From Acanthococcus lagerstroemiae (lineage: Eukaryota > Arthropoda > Insecta > Hemiptera > Eriococcidae), in NCBI GenBank assembly GCA_031841125.1, contig CM063110.1, forward strand, positions 59,061,946-59,125,945: a stretch of DNA of 64,000 bases, given 5' to 3'. The notes below the pieces were generated by a model. That model made no database searches and was not told where the DNA came from. It saw only the letters and a list, made by a program, of their open reading frames with translations. A program made the position numbers and the translations under genes. Below are positions 12,275 through 23,454 of the stretch, piece by piece (positions within the stretch are counted from its first letter, which is position 1; every line of letters starts with the position of its first letter).

Positions 12275-12720
12275 AAAATCAATTTCGATTAAGTTATCTG
12301 TAATTGATCTATTATTTTTGATTAATTGGTTTTATTTTATTCATTAATGAATTCCAATCATTTTTGATTAGGTACATGTTCAATTATTATTGATCAATTT
12401 CGATTATTGATTCAACCAGTTTTAATTAAGTGATCAATTTTGATTAATTATCTGATTTTTTAAAATCAATTAATTTTATTTATTGATTAAATTTTATTAG
12501 TTGTTTGACTTTAATTACCTAACTAATTTTTATTAGTTTGTTAACTTTGATTAATTAATTGATCTTAATTTGTCGATTAATTCTGTTAATTTATTGATTT
12601 GGACTAATCAGTAATTTTGATTACATGAATAATTTTGATTAATGCAGATTATGTCAGATTAATTGACTGTTGTTCAGTCTCTGTTTCTAAAATCTGATTA
12701 ATCGATTGCTTTCAATTCAA
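12275..12720. repeat. AT-rich degenerate array of TTGATTAATT-type words
   Basis: About 450 bp are built almost entirely from variants of TTTTGATTAATTGATCAA and ATTTCGATTAAGTTA, spaced roughly 20-24 bp apart. The words are partly self-complementary, since GATTAATC-like cores are near-palindromes. It has no coding potential. Confidence 0.6.
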
Positions 12721-12954
12721 ATAACGACACTCTTAAAAGTAAAATGAATTGAGATTGAAAGTGTACAATACTAGAATCCGTATTACATAAAAAGATTTGT
12801 AATTTTAACGAAGTCTCCCGAAAATATCCTCAGTATAAATAAATCTATTGTGTAAGGAGACCCGCTTGAACAATTTTTCTATTTGCACATTGTTCGAAAT
12901 TAAGGAAACTAGAAGATCGAATAGCAATAAGTCTTTTAATGCGAGAGCCAAAAC

Positions 12955-13185
12955 CAAGGTCGAATTAAAGATTTCGTGGACCTGGGGCCCAGGAAGATGT
13001 AGAGGCCTCAAAGTGTCAAGATACCCCCCCCCCCCCAAAAAAAAAAAGTTCAAAATTACGAGTAAAAATAATTTGAAGTACATATAAAGTATGAACAACA
13101 TATATTTGTAATAACGACACTTTCATGACTTTTGTGGAGGCCCGGGGCCCTGGGCCCCCTGGGCCCCATCCTAAATCCGGCCCTG
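12955..13185. mobile_element. hAT-type MITE, 231 bp, with 8-bp target-site duplication
   Basis: The left end CAAGGTCGAATTAAAG and the right end read inward, CAGGGCCGGATTTAGG, form imperfect terminal inverted repeats. The element sits exactly between two copies of GCCAAAAC (12947-12954 and 13186-13193), the 8-bp duplication expected for hAT transposons. It contains a poly-C/poly-A tract near 13023-13047 and no transposase. A relative of the same length lies at 51319-51549. Confidence 0.85.
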
Positions 13186-13193
13186 GCCAAAAC

Positions 13194-13465
13194 GTATAAA
13201 CTGTGACTGAACTGTGACCGAACTGTAATTGTACTAAGACTGAAACTGCTATGGCTGAGACTAAACTGATGGTCCTGCCCGGTGGATTGAGGGTAAAAAA
13301 AAAAGGACATGAGTTAGAAGAGTGTGGGTTCGAAAGGTCGTACCGGATGCATAGGAATGCAAGAGACAGAAGACGTTTGTTAGACGCTCTCGTCGTGCAA
13401 TACAGGAAGTGACCAATCAGGATGATCAGACGACTTATACAAAAATGTAAATTTGGGGAGGAGAG
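13194..13465 (+). repeat. Dispersed repeat family A, copy 1
   Basis: The segment starts with a short run of the 12-mer AAACTGTGACTG and variants. It then has a purine-rich block (GGATTGAGGGTAAAAAA), then AGAAGACGTTTGTTAGACGC, and ends near TTATACAAAAATGTAAATTT. The same order recurs at 28050-28345 and 31540-31850. It carries no open frame of note and is possibly SINE-like, but no A and B boxes are convincing. Confidence 0.6.
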
Positions 13466-13734
13466 GATCGACGCACGTTCAAACCCGTCTGATTATGTTA
13501 TTATTAAAGCTACCGAATTCCTGGAGAACCTAAAATATTGTAAAAACCTGTAGACTACTGAATTCAGATTTTCATTCTTCATTCCTTCGTATTTTTATAG
13601 TATTAAAGTCGTTCCATCCCAGCTGTAGTTCGGAAAATGGCTCTTTTTTAAGGATAAATTCCTTTTCATAAGTGATATTTTGTAAAACATGACTGAATTT
13701 ATTACATTTTCGTATTATAAAAGAATTCTAAAAA

Positions 13735-13881
13735 CAGTGGTGTAGCCACCTTAGTGTTTGAAGGGAGGGGATGAGGTTTTGATTGAAGGGTAGAGGGTGA
13801 GGGGATGCTGAAGTTACAAAATCCACTATTTGATGATATAGCAAAGGGGTCCAGATGTCACTCCCCCAGGCTACGCCACTA
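13735..13881. mobile_element. hAT-type MITE (CAGTGGYGTAGCC ends), 147 bp
   Basis: The left end CAGTGGTGTAGCC and the right end GGCTACGCCACTA are inverted repeats. They are flanked by the same 8 bases, TCTAAAAA, at 13727-13734 and 13882-13889. No coding capacity. Relatives with the same ends lie at 39919-40067 and 62678-62956. Confidence 0.85.
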
Positions 13882-13945
13882 TCTAAAAATATGCATTTTC
13901 AACTTTGATTCGCTTTATTTTTATAGATAGAGATAGTGTCTCAAA

Positions 13946-14221
13946 CAGTGTTCGAAGAACGCAAAAATTATCCTTCCCGTTCTCCTTTGTTCTTCTCCAA
14001 CTGCGTGGTTCTCATTCATATTCTTTGTTCTCCTTACCTTAATATTACCATCGTTCCCGTTCTCATTTCCATATTGTTCCTGTTCCCATTCCTGTTCTTG
14101 TTCCCACCTTGGTCCTGTTTCCATTCCCCCGTTTCCCGTTCTCGTTCTCATTCTCTCGTTCTGAGAATGAGAATAAGAACATGCAGTTTTTTTCTCGTTC
14201 TTGTTCGTTCTTCCAACACTA
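13946..14221. mobile_element. Pyrimidine-rich MITE-like element, copy 1
   Basis: The ends CAGTGTTCGAAGAACG and CGTTCTTCCAACACTA are inverted repeats. The interior is dominated by GTTCTC/GTTCCC hexamers, with a short inverted repeat at 14140-14180 where the strand composition switches. A second copy follows about 90 bp downstream. I found no clean 8-bp duplication. Confidence 0.65.
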
Positions 14222-14308
14222 GTGCAGTACTGCAGTTTGATTTTTTTGTTAAAAAATATATATAATTGGTTTTAGGCTTCCAGAATATTACCTTTGTGCC
14301 AGCTGCAA

Positions 14309-14579
14309 AGGTGTTGGAAGAATGCAAAATCATCTCGTTTCTGTTTTTGTTCGTTCTTCTCTAACTGGATGGTTCTCGTTCATGCTGTTCCCCGTTCTCC
14401 TTACCTTAAAATTACCAACGTTCCTGTTCTCTTTCTCGTTCCCAACCTGGTCCTGTTCCCGTTCCCATTTCCTGTTCTCGTTCTCAATCCCACCATGTTC
14501 TCGTTCTCATTCTTGTTTTGAGATCGAGAACGAGAACATGCCGTTTTTCTTCTCGTTCTCGTTTGTTCTTCCAACAGTG
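14309..14579. mobile_element. Pyrimidine-rich MITE-like element, copy 2
   Basis: It has the same block order as the copy at 13946-14221: GTGTTGGAAGAATG start, CGTTCTTCTC, CTCCTTACCTTAA, CTGGTCCTGTTCCCGTTCCC, and a CTTCCAACAGTG end. It holds a perfect 15-bp inverted repeat, CATGTTCTCGTTCTC at 14494-14508 against its complement at 14526-14540, with a 17-base loop. No target duplication is evident. Confidence 0.65.
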
Positions 14580-14599
14580 GTTTCGAACATTGTTATCAA

Positions 14600-15425
14600 A
14601 AATTTACTTCTTTTATTACTTAGGAACACAAGTTATTAGTTAACACGCTTTTCTGCGATGACGTCGCTGGTGAATCGTTTTATTAGAACTTGGAGTGCGG
14701 TCCATCGTGTTGGAGCCTCTCGAGGCTAAATTAACAGCAGATATGGAAAAAACTTTTCTGAAGATTAGCTTTAATATGCATTAGGCAGGGATGTACGAGT
14801 AGCTAGATTCTGATGAGTAAGAGCTTTTACCAAACCACACTCTGCTACCGCTGACCTAAAGTATGTCGAGTAATTCACTTCTGTATAACAACTACAGCTC
14901 CCTGTTAGTACGTATGAAATGTGCTGGATGCGTGGGTGGTTTGGACCGAATTTCAGCACAGCATTTCAATCTTTCTTGCACACTTCATACGTACCTACTA
15001 TTTTGGCGAGCCTGTAGTTGGTATTTTCTTCTTCAGGCGGCAAATCCGATGCCGGATGTTGGTGGTCGTGGTTTCTGACGTGCGACTCTCCTGCGCAGGT
15101 TGCTCGGGGTAGTTAACCGTTGCTTTTCTCACGATTTTTGTTGCGTTACAGTTTTTCTTCTCTGTGCCGAAGAGTGTGCAGCCGCAGTTCGCTTAATAGC
15201 CACGTGTTTCACGATGTTCAGTGAGTTATCCACGACGTGCACACATACAGTACCAATCTTTCTGATCTGGTGGTAACACGCCGTGCGATTGTAATGTCTT
15301 GTTTGTGTGAACTGGCCGGGGTTACAGGGCACGCTATATTTCCTCCTCGATTAATAATGTATAGTCGCTGTTTTCACTAGGATGTTAATGGAGGTATTCG
15401 AATATCACTAACTTTCCGGCATTGG
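14600..15425. other. Unassigned intron sequence with a short shared repeat
   Basis: No gene recognised. The stretch 15045-15125 (ATGCCGGATG..., GACTCTCCTGCGCAGGTT, AACCGTTGCTT) is shared with 21640-21722, immediately upstream of the RTE-like element there, so it is a small dispersed repeat. Confidence 0.5.
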
Positions 15426-15500
15426 TCGAACTCGAATCCGAGATGCAAGGATTGCGAAGGAAGCGGATACGTTACCACTTGGCCACACAGCGACTGTAGT
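15425..15500 (-). repeat. tRNA-like sequence (tRNA pseudogene or SINE head)
   Basis: On the minus strand, TGTGGCCAAGTGGTAACG resembles a tRNA D-arm/A-box, and GGATTCGAGTTCGAC resembles a B-box/T-arm about 35 bases later. The acceptor stem cannot be closed convincingly (only GTCG against CGAC) and the anticodon arm is poor. It is therefore more likely a decayed tRNA-derived repeat than a working gene. Confidence 0.4.
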
Positions 15501-15654
15501 TGGTGTATGGAAGTGAATCGTTCGAAATACTTTACGTCAATTTATAAATTCATTGCTTTATTCCACCTCTGTCAAATGGAATAAATTTTCGGATTCCGTG
15601 ATTTTCGCGCCCTATACTAACAGTTCATACGACCTACTCAAAATTTTTCTCCCC

Positions 15655-15755
15655 TGCCTCTATTAGGGGTACGATCCTACCAGTCGGAGTGGATTTGCCA
15701 GCTTACTTTTCTGAAGTCTAACCACTACGGGTGGAGATTGCCGGCAAGTAACCTC
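15655..15755 (-). repeat. Possible second tRNA-like/SINE-like segment
   Basis: On the minus strand, GTAGTGGTTAGACTTC (A-box-like) is followed by GGTAGGATCGTACCCC (B-box-like) at tRNA spacing. No full cloverleaf is visible and no target duplication was found. Confidence 0.3.
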
Positions 15756-15759
15756 TTTT

Positions 15760-17320
15760 TGCACGCTCGACATCCCCATTGCTGTGGAAAGGGGCAGTGA
15801 AACGGCGCGTGAATATTCAGTTCCGCGGGTCTGACTTCAGCATTCTTGATTCCCCTGGCTCCAATAACCATTCAGTATTTCCATGAAACGCAGAGACAGC
15901 TCTATACGACTACAATTTACTGGTGGAATCCGTGCGAATGTTCACCTACGATATATATACAGAAGATATCTACGGTGTATAATCGACGCATTAAAAAAAT
16001 GAACTTTACGAGACAGATACAATTGCGTACTTGAGTTATGTGGTGTGCGTTTGCTAGATTCGAAAAATACTATCGGGATTCGAGGAGTTCGCGAGAAAAG
16101 TAGAATGTCTAGGTACAGTAAACAGAAAGTTGTTAATGCCCGAGTTTATCCTCTTTTGTTTAGCTGTGTAAGCAGTCGCCTGCTCGCGATGCAGAAAGAT
16201 AGAGCAGAAAAACGTTTTTCATTTCATACTAGGTAAATAGTTGTACATTCAGCGTAGGAATTAATTTCACTTTTGTAAATATAATTAAAGTTGAAGTATG
16301 GTACCCTTCCACCCCTCCTCCGAGCAATGAAGGAAAAGCTCATCAAATCATCCTGCCACGCGATCAAAGTCTTTTATCTTTCATATAAAAATGCTTTTGC
16401 GGTGTCAAAGTTATGGATTTTTGTCCAGCACGACATCACAAGCGCGTTAAAAATTGAAGGGCAGTGAAAACTCCGAATTTGCCTCATGGATCAGAAATAT
16501 TTTATTACCATACACATGAATTATTCTGAAAGCATAATACTACGGCAGGCTGAACACCGAACAGTGGTCAGGTGGATAAGTGATCGCTTTACGCTGTTCT
16601 GCTTTGGAAAATGTATTTAATTACCACGAGGGGGTGAAAAGGGGGTTATCACAATTCCGTGAACTCTTCCTCACGTTCGCTGTAGGCTGAATAGACCTAA
16701 AGCGAATGTGAAGCACGGAAGTTTTTGAAATTATCGTTTGCGGGCTTAATTTTGAACACAGTTTTCGTTGCGGCGAAAAGGGAAAAATATAAATAGCCAT
16801 TATACAAAAGCGGGGACGGGTAAATGAATGTTATATGTAAATGGAAATTAGAAACGAAATGAAAATGAAAAATGATTAGCAAAGATATTTATTTAATTTT
16901 CGGCTGAATCCTTGTTGCCGGTCTGTACAGTTGATCGTGGTGTTTAGTTTTCAACTTTAGGCTCGATTATTTTTCCGCTTCCGCTGTTTTCGCCTTTCCT
17001 TCTTGGAAGTTTAGAATTTGCGAGGCATAAGACTTTGGAAAAACACAGCATTGCGGTAACTTTTGCATTCCGAGGAACTAATTTAAACGTAAGAAAAATT
17101 TATTAAATGAGCCTCGTATTTCTGTAAGCCTTCAGGCCATTATCTTATTTACATCCGAATATTTACATTAAGAAAAAGTCCGTGCTTACTCGGAACTTTT
17201 TCGGATAACTAACTACCTAACCTTTGTCTAACAGGTGTTCTACTCAGTGGGTAGTATTTCACGTTCGTCGAGTTTTCTGGGTGAAAGATAGAATAAATTT
17301 AGTTTCAGTATATTTGTTCT
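15760..17320. other. Intron sequence, nothing supported
   Basis: Short open frames only, with no splice-bounded TPR-like exon and no repeat shared with the rest of the window that I could see. Confidence 0.5.
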
Positions 17321-17324
17321 GTGG

Positions 17325-18265
17325 GTAGGGTAGATGAGTCAAATGTGGCAACTATAACCGCAAGTAATTTTTCAAGAGTGGGCGAGGGGGCAAACACTTC
17401 TGAAGATGTGTTCGCAAGCCAATTTGAATATGGCCCCGCCCCTTTCACCCTCTTTGTGTAGAGTAGCGTGGGGTCAAGTGAATTGCAGGTTAAATGGAAC
17501 AGTGACAATTGCTCGAAAACTATAACGATTCGATCTCGTGAGCTTACCTCACTTTCAACTAATATTGGTGATGATTAACTAAGTTGGTAACACTGTATCA
17601 TCATTTATTTTCCGGTGATACGGGAGCGAAAATTTTGATGGCGAGAAAACTGTGATTGTATTTTAAAGAGTTTAAAAAAAGTAGGAAATAACGTTCAATT
17701 TTCAAAGTGAATGCCGATAAATGACGAATAAGTATTCTTAATGTTAATTGATTTCTGGTAATTATGAATTGCAACCGAGATATTATTCAAAAAATGAGGT
17801 TGTTGTTCAAGTGGGACGACGAAGGTGGAGTCAAGTGGAACACGTAATTTTGCATAATAATGTGTCCTAATTTAATGATGAGATGCCATGAGTAAGAGAA
17901 AGCACCACAAATTGGGAGAACATTCTGAGGAACAGCAAGACTATTTGTGAATTATGCATGTAATTAAGTAATAAACTCGATTTTGTAGGGAATTGGTATC
18001 ATTTTGTTGTGGAGAATACGTTCCACTTAACCTAATCCTCCTGTTCTACCTAATCCACCCAGTTGGATAAGAGAAACGATTTCTACTTGTCCATGCGAAA
18101 TGTTTTTCGTTGAAAATTTTCGATTGAAATTAAGAACTTCACGGGGCCATGGAAGCTAAAACATTACTCTTCAAAATGAGCTTACACCTAGTTCTCCAAG
18201 TTTAATAGAATATTCGCAATTATGAATTGAAAAAAAATCGTTCCACTTGACCCCAGCTTATACTA
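17325..18265. mobile_element. Possible decayed DNA transposon (GGGGTCAAGTGGAAC words)
   Basis: Variants of TGGGGTCAAGTG and GTCAAGTGGAACACG occur in one orientation on the left (17470, 17830). Their complements (CGTTCCACTTGACCCC, 18240-18256; CGTTCCACTTAACC, 18009-18022) lie on the right, as expected for inverted ends and internal repeats of an old transposon. I found no transposase and no target duplication. The boundaries are guesses. Confidence 0.3.
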
Positions 18266-18639
18266 ATTTTTAAATTTCCTGGCAAAGTTCACTAAATTGG
18301 GAGGCAGCTAGTTCCCTATATGCACATAATATAGTGGCTATTTTATGAATGAATGTGTTGACAACATTGTAAAACAGAAGAAAATTGGGAATTGAGCCCA
18401 AAGTGTCTGACATCTGGTGGCAGAGCTAGCAACTACATATAAAGTTATGGCATGAAAAATTAATCGTTCCTGTGAGAAATATACAGACGATGATTCAATA
18501 TTTCGAAATTCTTAAAAATTACTGTTTTTTGAAAATAGACGTTAAATGAAAACAATTCTGTACATCCTGGACTACAAATTTAAAAAAATGTCTTTGAAAA
18601 GGAATTGACGTTCAAATGTTCGTAAGAGTGATCTTTGTT

Positions 18640-19490
18640 CCCCCATCTTATGTCAATTTCCTGCAGATATATTTTTCATTAAAAATATTAAATTTATAGA
18701 TTATCATAAAATCAGTATTAAAAATTGATAACATTACGGTTTTCTACTTGCATTTTGATTTCAGGGGAAAATAGTTCAAAAATTGTTTAGGCTTACTTCC
18801 AAACAAATTCGTACCGTTTCAATATCGGTCAATTAAATTCTTAATTTTTGGCGGTTATATTGTCCATAAAAAATACGGCACAACTACACGGTATCTACCA
18901 GTCATGAAAGTTATGAAAAAGTAATGAATTCAATTGTAGGTATATTTAATTTGCTTTTTCCCAAAAATCATAAAGCCTTTACAAATTTTTCTGGAAAAAA
19001 GAAAAAATTAAGATAAAATAGACCGTAGACAGCAGCATAGCATTCAAAAATGTGTTTACTTTTCAGTCATTTCTTACACTTTATTTAAAATACCTTCATT
19101 AATATTACTTCATTTTCATTTCCTCGTTGAAAAAAAAGATGAATTTTTGATGTACATTTCCTTAAATTTATTTTTTAGATATGAACGCCAAGATACTAGC
19201 AAAGGAAGCAATTAAAAAAGTATCACTAAACGTCAAAATTAGTTATTGTTTTTGCAATTCAGGGCCCGTAACATGAGTATTGTGAGCCTATGGAAAAAGT
19301 CGTTGAGAGGTTACGAAATAGTCGTGAATTTCATAAATTTGTATTTGATAGACACCCTCTGAACTACAATATAACTTGTCAAACAGTAATCAAATCCCAC
19401 AAAACGACTATTTTCCACTTATATCCCAACTATAAATTTTAGGGGATGGGCATTGTTTGAAAAGAGTTTAGACCTACTTCCAAATCTGTA
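18640..19490 (+). repeat. Outlying, diverged copies of the 210-bp satellite
   Basis: Segments at about 18640-18870 and 19350-19484 share blocks with the clean monomers at 20310-20940. Examples are CTGCAGATATATTTTTCATTA, CTTGTCAAACAGTAATCAAA, GGGCATTGTTTGAAAAGAG and CTACTTCCAAA. The second is cut off at 19484 by a TATATAAAAAAGTGGGTTTC insertion-like segment running to about 19650. Confidence 0.5.
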
Positions 19491-20309
19491 TATATAAAAA
19501 AGTGGGTTTCTGTGTGTGCTCATTCTCCAGCAAAACCGCCCACTGTTGGCTATCGTCGATTGTGGTATCTTATAGCAGCCCTTGACCTCCCCTAAAATAT
19601 GAGATAAATTTCAGAAAAAAACAATGTTAATTAATAAATTAATAATAATAATTGTTGATTTTCGAAAGACGTCGTATTCCAAGCTATCATGGGAAGATTA
19701 AAATATTACGTCGAAGTGGCGTAAGTATTATGTTGAGGTGGGGTACGATGGAACGCGTCAGTGTTACTTCTTAAATCGGTGTAAAAAGTAATCTAGGTCA
19801 TTTCTAGAACGTGTTGACAAGTTTTGGAATATTTGAAAATAAGTTCAAAATTTTCTAAGGCAGGAGGGAGGGGGGTATTTTGTCTATAAAATTTTTCAAA
19901 TTCTAATATTATCTTTCTAATTGAAAGCAAAATGATTTATTTAGCCAATTTTAAGTCGGTAATTAAAAAAACAAAAAAATACCAATCATTTGGCCAATTT
20001 TTCCATGTGCATGGTAAGTGAGAGAAATTAAATTATGAAGTCAAATAGGTACTAAGAGATTTACAAGTACAAAATTTGGAAGAAATTGGGTCATTTTTGA
20101 CGGAGGGATTATTTGAATGTTATCTGATACGAGTGGTGAAGAGTTGTCAATTTTCATTCCTGTTTCGATCCACCCACTCGTGTATGAAGATTCTTTTTTT
20201 GAAATAGAATACAATTTGAATGTTTAGGCAGATCAATTACCGTTGACAAAATAATGATTTTAGCCATAATTATTGTGCATGGCGGGTAGCTCTCTACGAT
20301 TTTCGATAG

Positions 20310-20940
20310 ATGTTACCGTTCCAATATCGATTATTTATATTCTCGACTTTCTGTCGACCTATTTCCGATTCAAAATATATAATTTATAGATTATTATTAT
20401 TAGAACTTTAATTTAACGGTAAATTACTGTTTTCTACCGACAAATCAGTTGTGAATTCCGGCGGAAAATCGTTAGAAAAACGTATCGACTTGCTTCCAGG
20501 TAAATTTTTGTGGTTTCATATAAATGTTACCGTTTTAATACGAATTAATTATATTCTCGATTATTTGCAGATATATTTTCGATGAGAAATATGGTTGAAA
20601 TACATTTGTCAAACAGTTATTAAATCCGGTAATATCACTGTTTATACCTACATTTTAATAACAAATTTTGAGGTAGGTAATATCGTTTGAAAATCGTTTC
20701 TACTTCCAAATTACTTCCTGTGATTTCCCTACGAATGTTACCTTTTCAGTGTCGATTAATATTATATTCTTGATTTTTTGCAGGTATATTTCTATGAAGA
20801 ATATGATGTAAATAAATAACCTGTCGGACAGTAATCGATCGAATCATCCAATCCATTAAAACTACCATTTTGCACCAATATTTCAACGATGGATTTCGAG
20901 TTAAATTATTCAGAAATAAATTCCTGGTGACTCGTATAAA
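20310..20940 (+). repeat. Satellite-like tandem array, monomer 205-214 bp
   Basis: Three contiguous monomers start with ATGTTACCGTT or ATGTTACCTTT at 20310, 20524 and 20735. A fourth begins at 20940 and is lost. Each contains ATTATATTCTCGATT, a GCAGATATATTTTCGATG-like block, CAAACAGTTATTAAATC and GAAAATCGTTTCTACTTCC in the same order. The periods are therefore 214, 211 and 205 bp. It is AT-rich and non-coding. Confidence 0.75.
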
Positions 20941-21059
20941 TATTACCGTTTACATTTATATAATAATAATAATATGAATATATTTACTCCTCCTACCAAC
21001 AGCCGAGAAGGCCAATTACATGCAGGGGGAAAACAAAAGTACAGTACAAGGAAGTACAA

Positions 21060-21235
21060 TAGAAAAATTTTTTGCATCCACACACCATATCCACTCAACA
21101 CACACGCCCGCACATGCCAGCACCCTATTCACCTAGGCACAGCCCCATTCCATTCAACACCCGCCCTCACCTCCAACACAATCACAATCCCTCACACTCA
21201 CACATTCTGTCATGTGATGCGGTGCTCCCTCTGCA
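21060..21235 (+). repeat. C/A-rich low-complexity tract
   Basis: About 175 bp of CACACA, CCACTCAACACACACG and related words with almost no G on the plus strand. The long open frames across it are a composition effect. Confidence 0.55.
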
Positions 21236-21504
21236 CTCCCCCGCCCACTCATGTGAACTAGTCTACGCGAACTGTTCATCGGCGAATGGATTTGAAAATT
21301 TCCCGAAGTTGGGACCTGGAGTCAGGATCTAGAAGGTCGACGGTGGAATTCATCTCCGGCAGATCATTAACCAGTCTCATACCACGTATTATTGGCGAGT
21401 TCTTTAACATTTCGGTACGGCAAAAAGGAATTTGGAACAGTTTATGTTTACGTTGCGAGGAGGGGGGTACGATGATATTGATCTTGGACAACTGATTGGG
21501 GTCA

Positions 21505-21625
21505 TAGTACAGTTGTTCTTCTGGTCACTGATGCGATAATCGGAAGTAGTTTCCGGGGCCAGGGGTGCAGTGTCCAGGGAGCCAATTTAACATGCATGCA
21601 TTGCCACATGCTCCACCAATAATCT
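21505..21625 (+). mobile_element. R1-like LINE 3'-end fragment
   Basis: CTGGTCACTGATGCGATAAT, GTAGTTTCCGGGGCCAGGGG and CATGCATGCATTGCCACATG appear in the same order as in the 3' ends at 27490-27775, 46200-46265 and 52600-52660. Only the last part of the element is present. Confidence 0.6.
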
Positions 21626-22788
21626 ATAGTAGGCGCCATATCCGATGCCGGACATTAGCGATCGCGGTTTCTGAAGCGCTACTCTCCTGGGCAGGTTAGT
21701 TGGGGTAGTTTGCCGTTGCTTGACAGAAGAAATAACAGACAAGAGGGAAGAAAACAAGGAAGAAAAGCCTGAAATTACAAACGAAAAAAGTTTAGAGGAT
21801 ATTAGTAACGTTGAAGAAAGGGAAGGCGACTGGACCAGACGGCGTAGAGAACGAACTAATAAAAACTTTAACGGATGCACTTACACGTTATATGACTAAA
21901 TCATTTAACAAATTAGTGCAAACAGGATTGACACCCAAACAATGGCATCAATTAGAAATAATTTTGCTATATAAAAAAGGAGACAGGAGCGACCTGAACA
22001 ATTATAGACCTATTAGCTTATCTTCAAATATAAGTAAAATTTTTGGAAGATTACTAAAAAACAGTAGAATATACAAAACTTTGGATTAGAACCAACCAGT
22101 GGAACAAGCCGGGTTTAGAGCGGGTTACTCAACTGTTAACCATATCTTTGCGCTCAATCAAGTTTTGGAAAAAACAAGGGAGTATAACATGCCACTATGT
22201 CTCTTGTTTATTGATTTAATAGAGCATTCGACTCGGTGGAACACTGGGCAGTATGGGATGCTATAGAAAAACAGGTTGTGGAAAGAGATATAGTGAGAGT
22301 ACTGAGAGAAATGTATGGAAAAACAACAGCATACGTAAGGTTGGTCAGAGTGGGACCAGAATTTGAACTACAGAAAGGAGTGAAGCAGAGGACTCTCTGT
22401 CTCCCAACCTATTCATTGCTGTACCGGAGGGGATATTTCGCAGATTAAACTAGAAATGGTCGATGGCTTGAATAACCTGCGATGCGCAGATGATATTGTG
22501 TTGCTAAGTAATGAAATAGAGGAGTTACAAGAAATGACAGAAGAACTCAATACCGAAAGTAGAACGGTGGAACTATCAATGAACTTGACAAAAACCAAGC
22601 TGATGTCAAATACTCAGGAGGGAAAATTAAAGGTGGGAGTACAGAGATGGACAAAGTGGTGGAATATAATTATTTAGGGCAAATGGTAGCTTTTGAAAAC
22701 AGAGGGAACCTGGAGCTGAGGGCAAGAACCGCGAAAGCTTGGGAAAGTTTCGGGGCCCACAGAGCGATGCTAAAGGGTAACTTACCAC

Positions 22789-23092
22789 CAGGCCTGATGG
22801 GGGGGGGGATTTCCCTCGGGCCCCGGTCTTGGAAGAGGGCCCACCGAAAATACCAAGATATATATGAAAATAATCGAAAACAAAGCTCGTAAAGCACATC
22901 TTTAGTCTTTAGTTTAAGTTTGTTCCTTATGTCTTTTTTTTCTGTTTATTACAAAATGCAATTAATACCAAATATATATCGAGAAAATTATTTATTTATT
23001 TTTTCCCCTGAGTGATTCTGTTCGGATAAAGTAATTTTCCAACCGAGCCCGATGAAAATTTCCGCCGGGCCCCGATTTTCTCTACGGCCCTG
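22789..23092. mobile_element. hAT-type MITE inside the RTE element, 8-bp duplication
   Basis: The element sits between identical 8-mers CTTACCAC at 22781-22788 and 23093-23100. The left end CAGGCCTGATGG and the right end read inward, CAGGGCCGTAGAG, are imperfect inverted repeats. GGGCCCCGG-type blocks follow on both sides. The RTE reading frame is readable on either side, so this insertion is younger than the RTE copy. No transposase. Confidence 0.85.
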
Positions 23093-23343
23093 CTTACCAC
23101 TAAGGGAAAAACATGAAAATACTGGACCAATGTCTGATACCCTCCTCTCCTACGGAGCACAAACTTGGTCTTTGACTAAGACACAATACGAGAGCTTGAG
23201 GGTAACACACTTAGGATGCTCCGTAATACTGTGGGAATACGCATCAAAGATAGAATAAGTCTGAAAGAAATACTTGAAAGGACGGGCTCAAAAGATATTG
23301 GAGAGAGAATAAAAAAGGCAAAATTAGAATTCGTAAGGCATAT

Positions 23344-23454
23344 CGATGATAGAAGGGCGTATGGCGATGCACGCATGCCAAATTGGCCCCCCGGGACACC
23401 GCACCCCCTACCCCGGAAACGCCCTGAATGGGCCTGCGTCAGAATAGGCCGCAG
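23344..23454 (-). mobile_element. Short R1-like 3'-end fragment inserted in the RTE element
   Basis: This 111-bp segment contains GGCGATGCACGCATGCC and GACACCGCACCCCC, also seen at 32400 and 33895. It is flanked by GGCATAT on both sides (23337-23343 and 23455-23461), consistent with a target-site duplication. It is truncated to the very 3' end of that family, antisense to the RTE copy. Confidence 0.6.

Noticed and set aside
13921..14265. Glu/Arg-rich and Ser/Phe-rich open frames at 13921-14265
   Set aside because: Products of the GTTCTC repeats inside the MITE-like element.
15425..15500. Functional tRNA gene
   Set aside because: A-box and B-box words are present, but acceptor and anticodon stems do not form.
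20974..21332. His/Thr/Pro-rich open frames
   Set aside because: Translation of a C/A-rich low-complexity tract.
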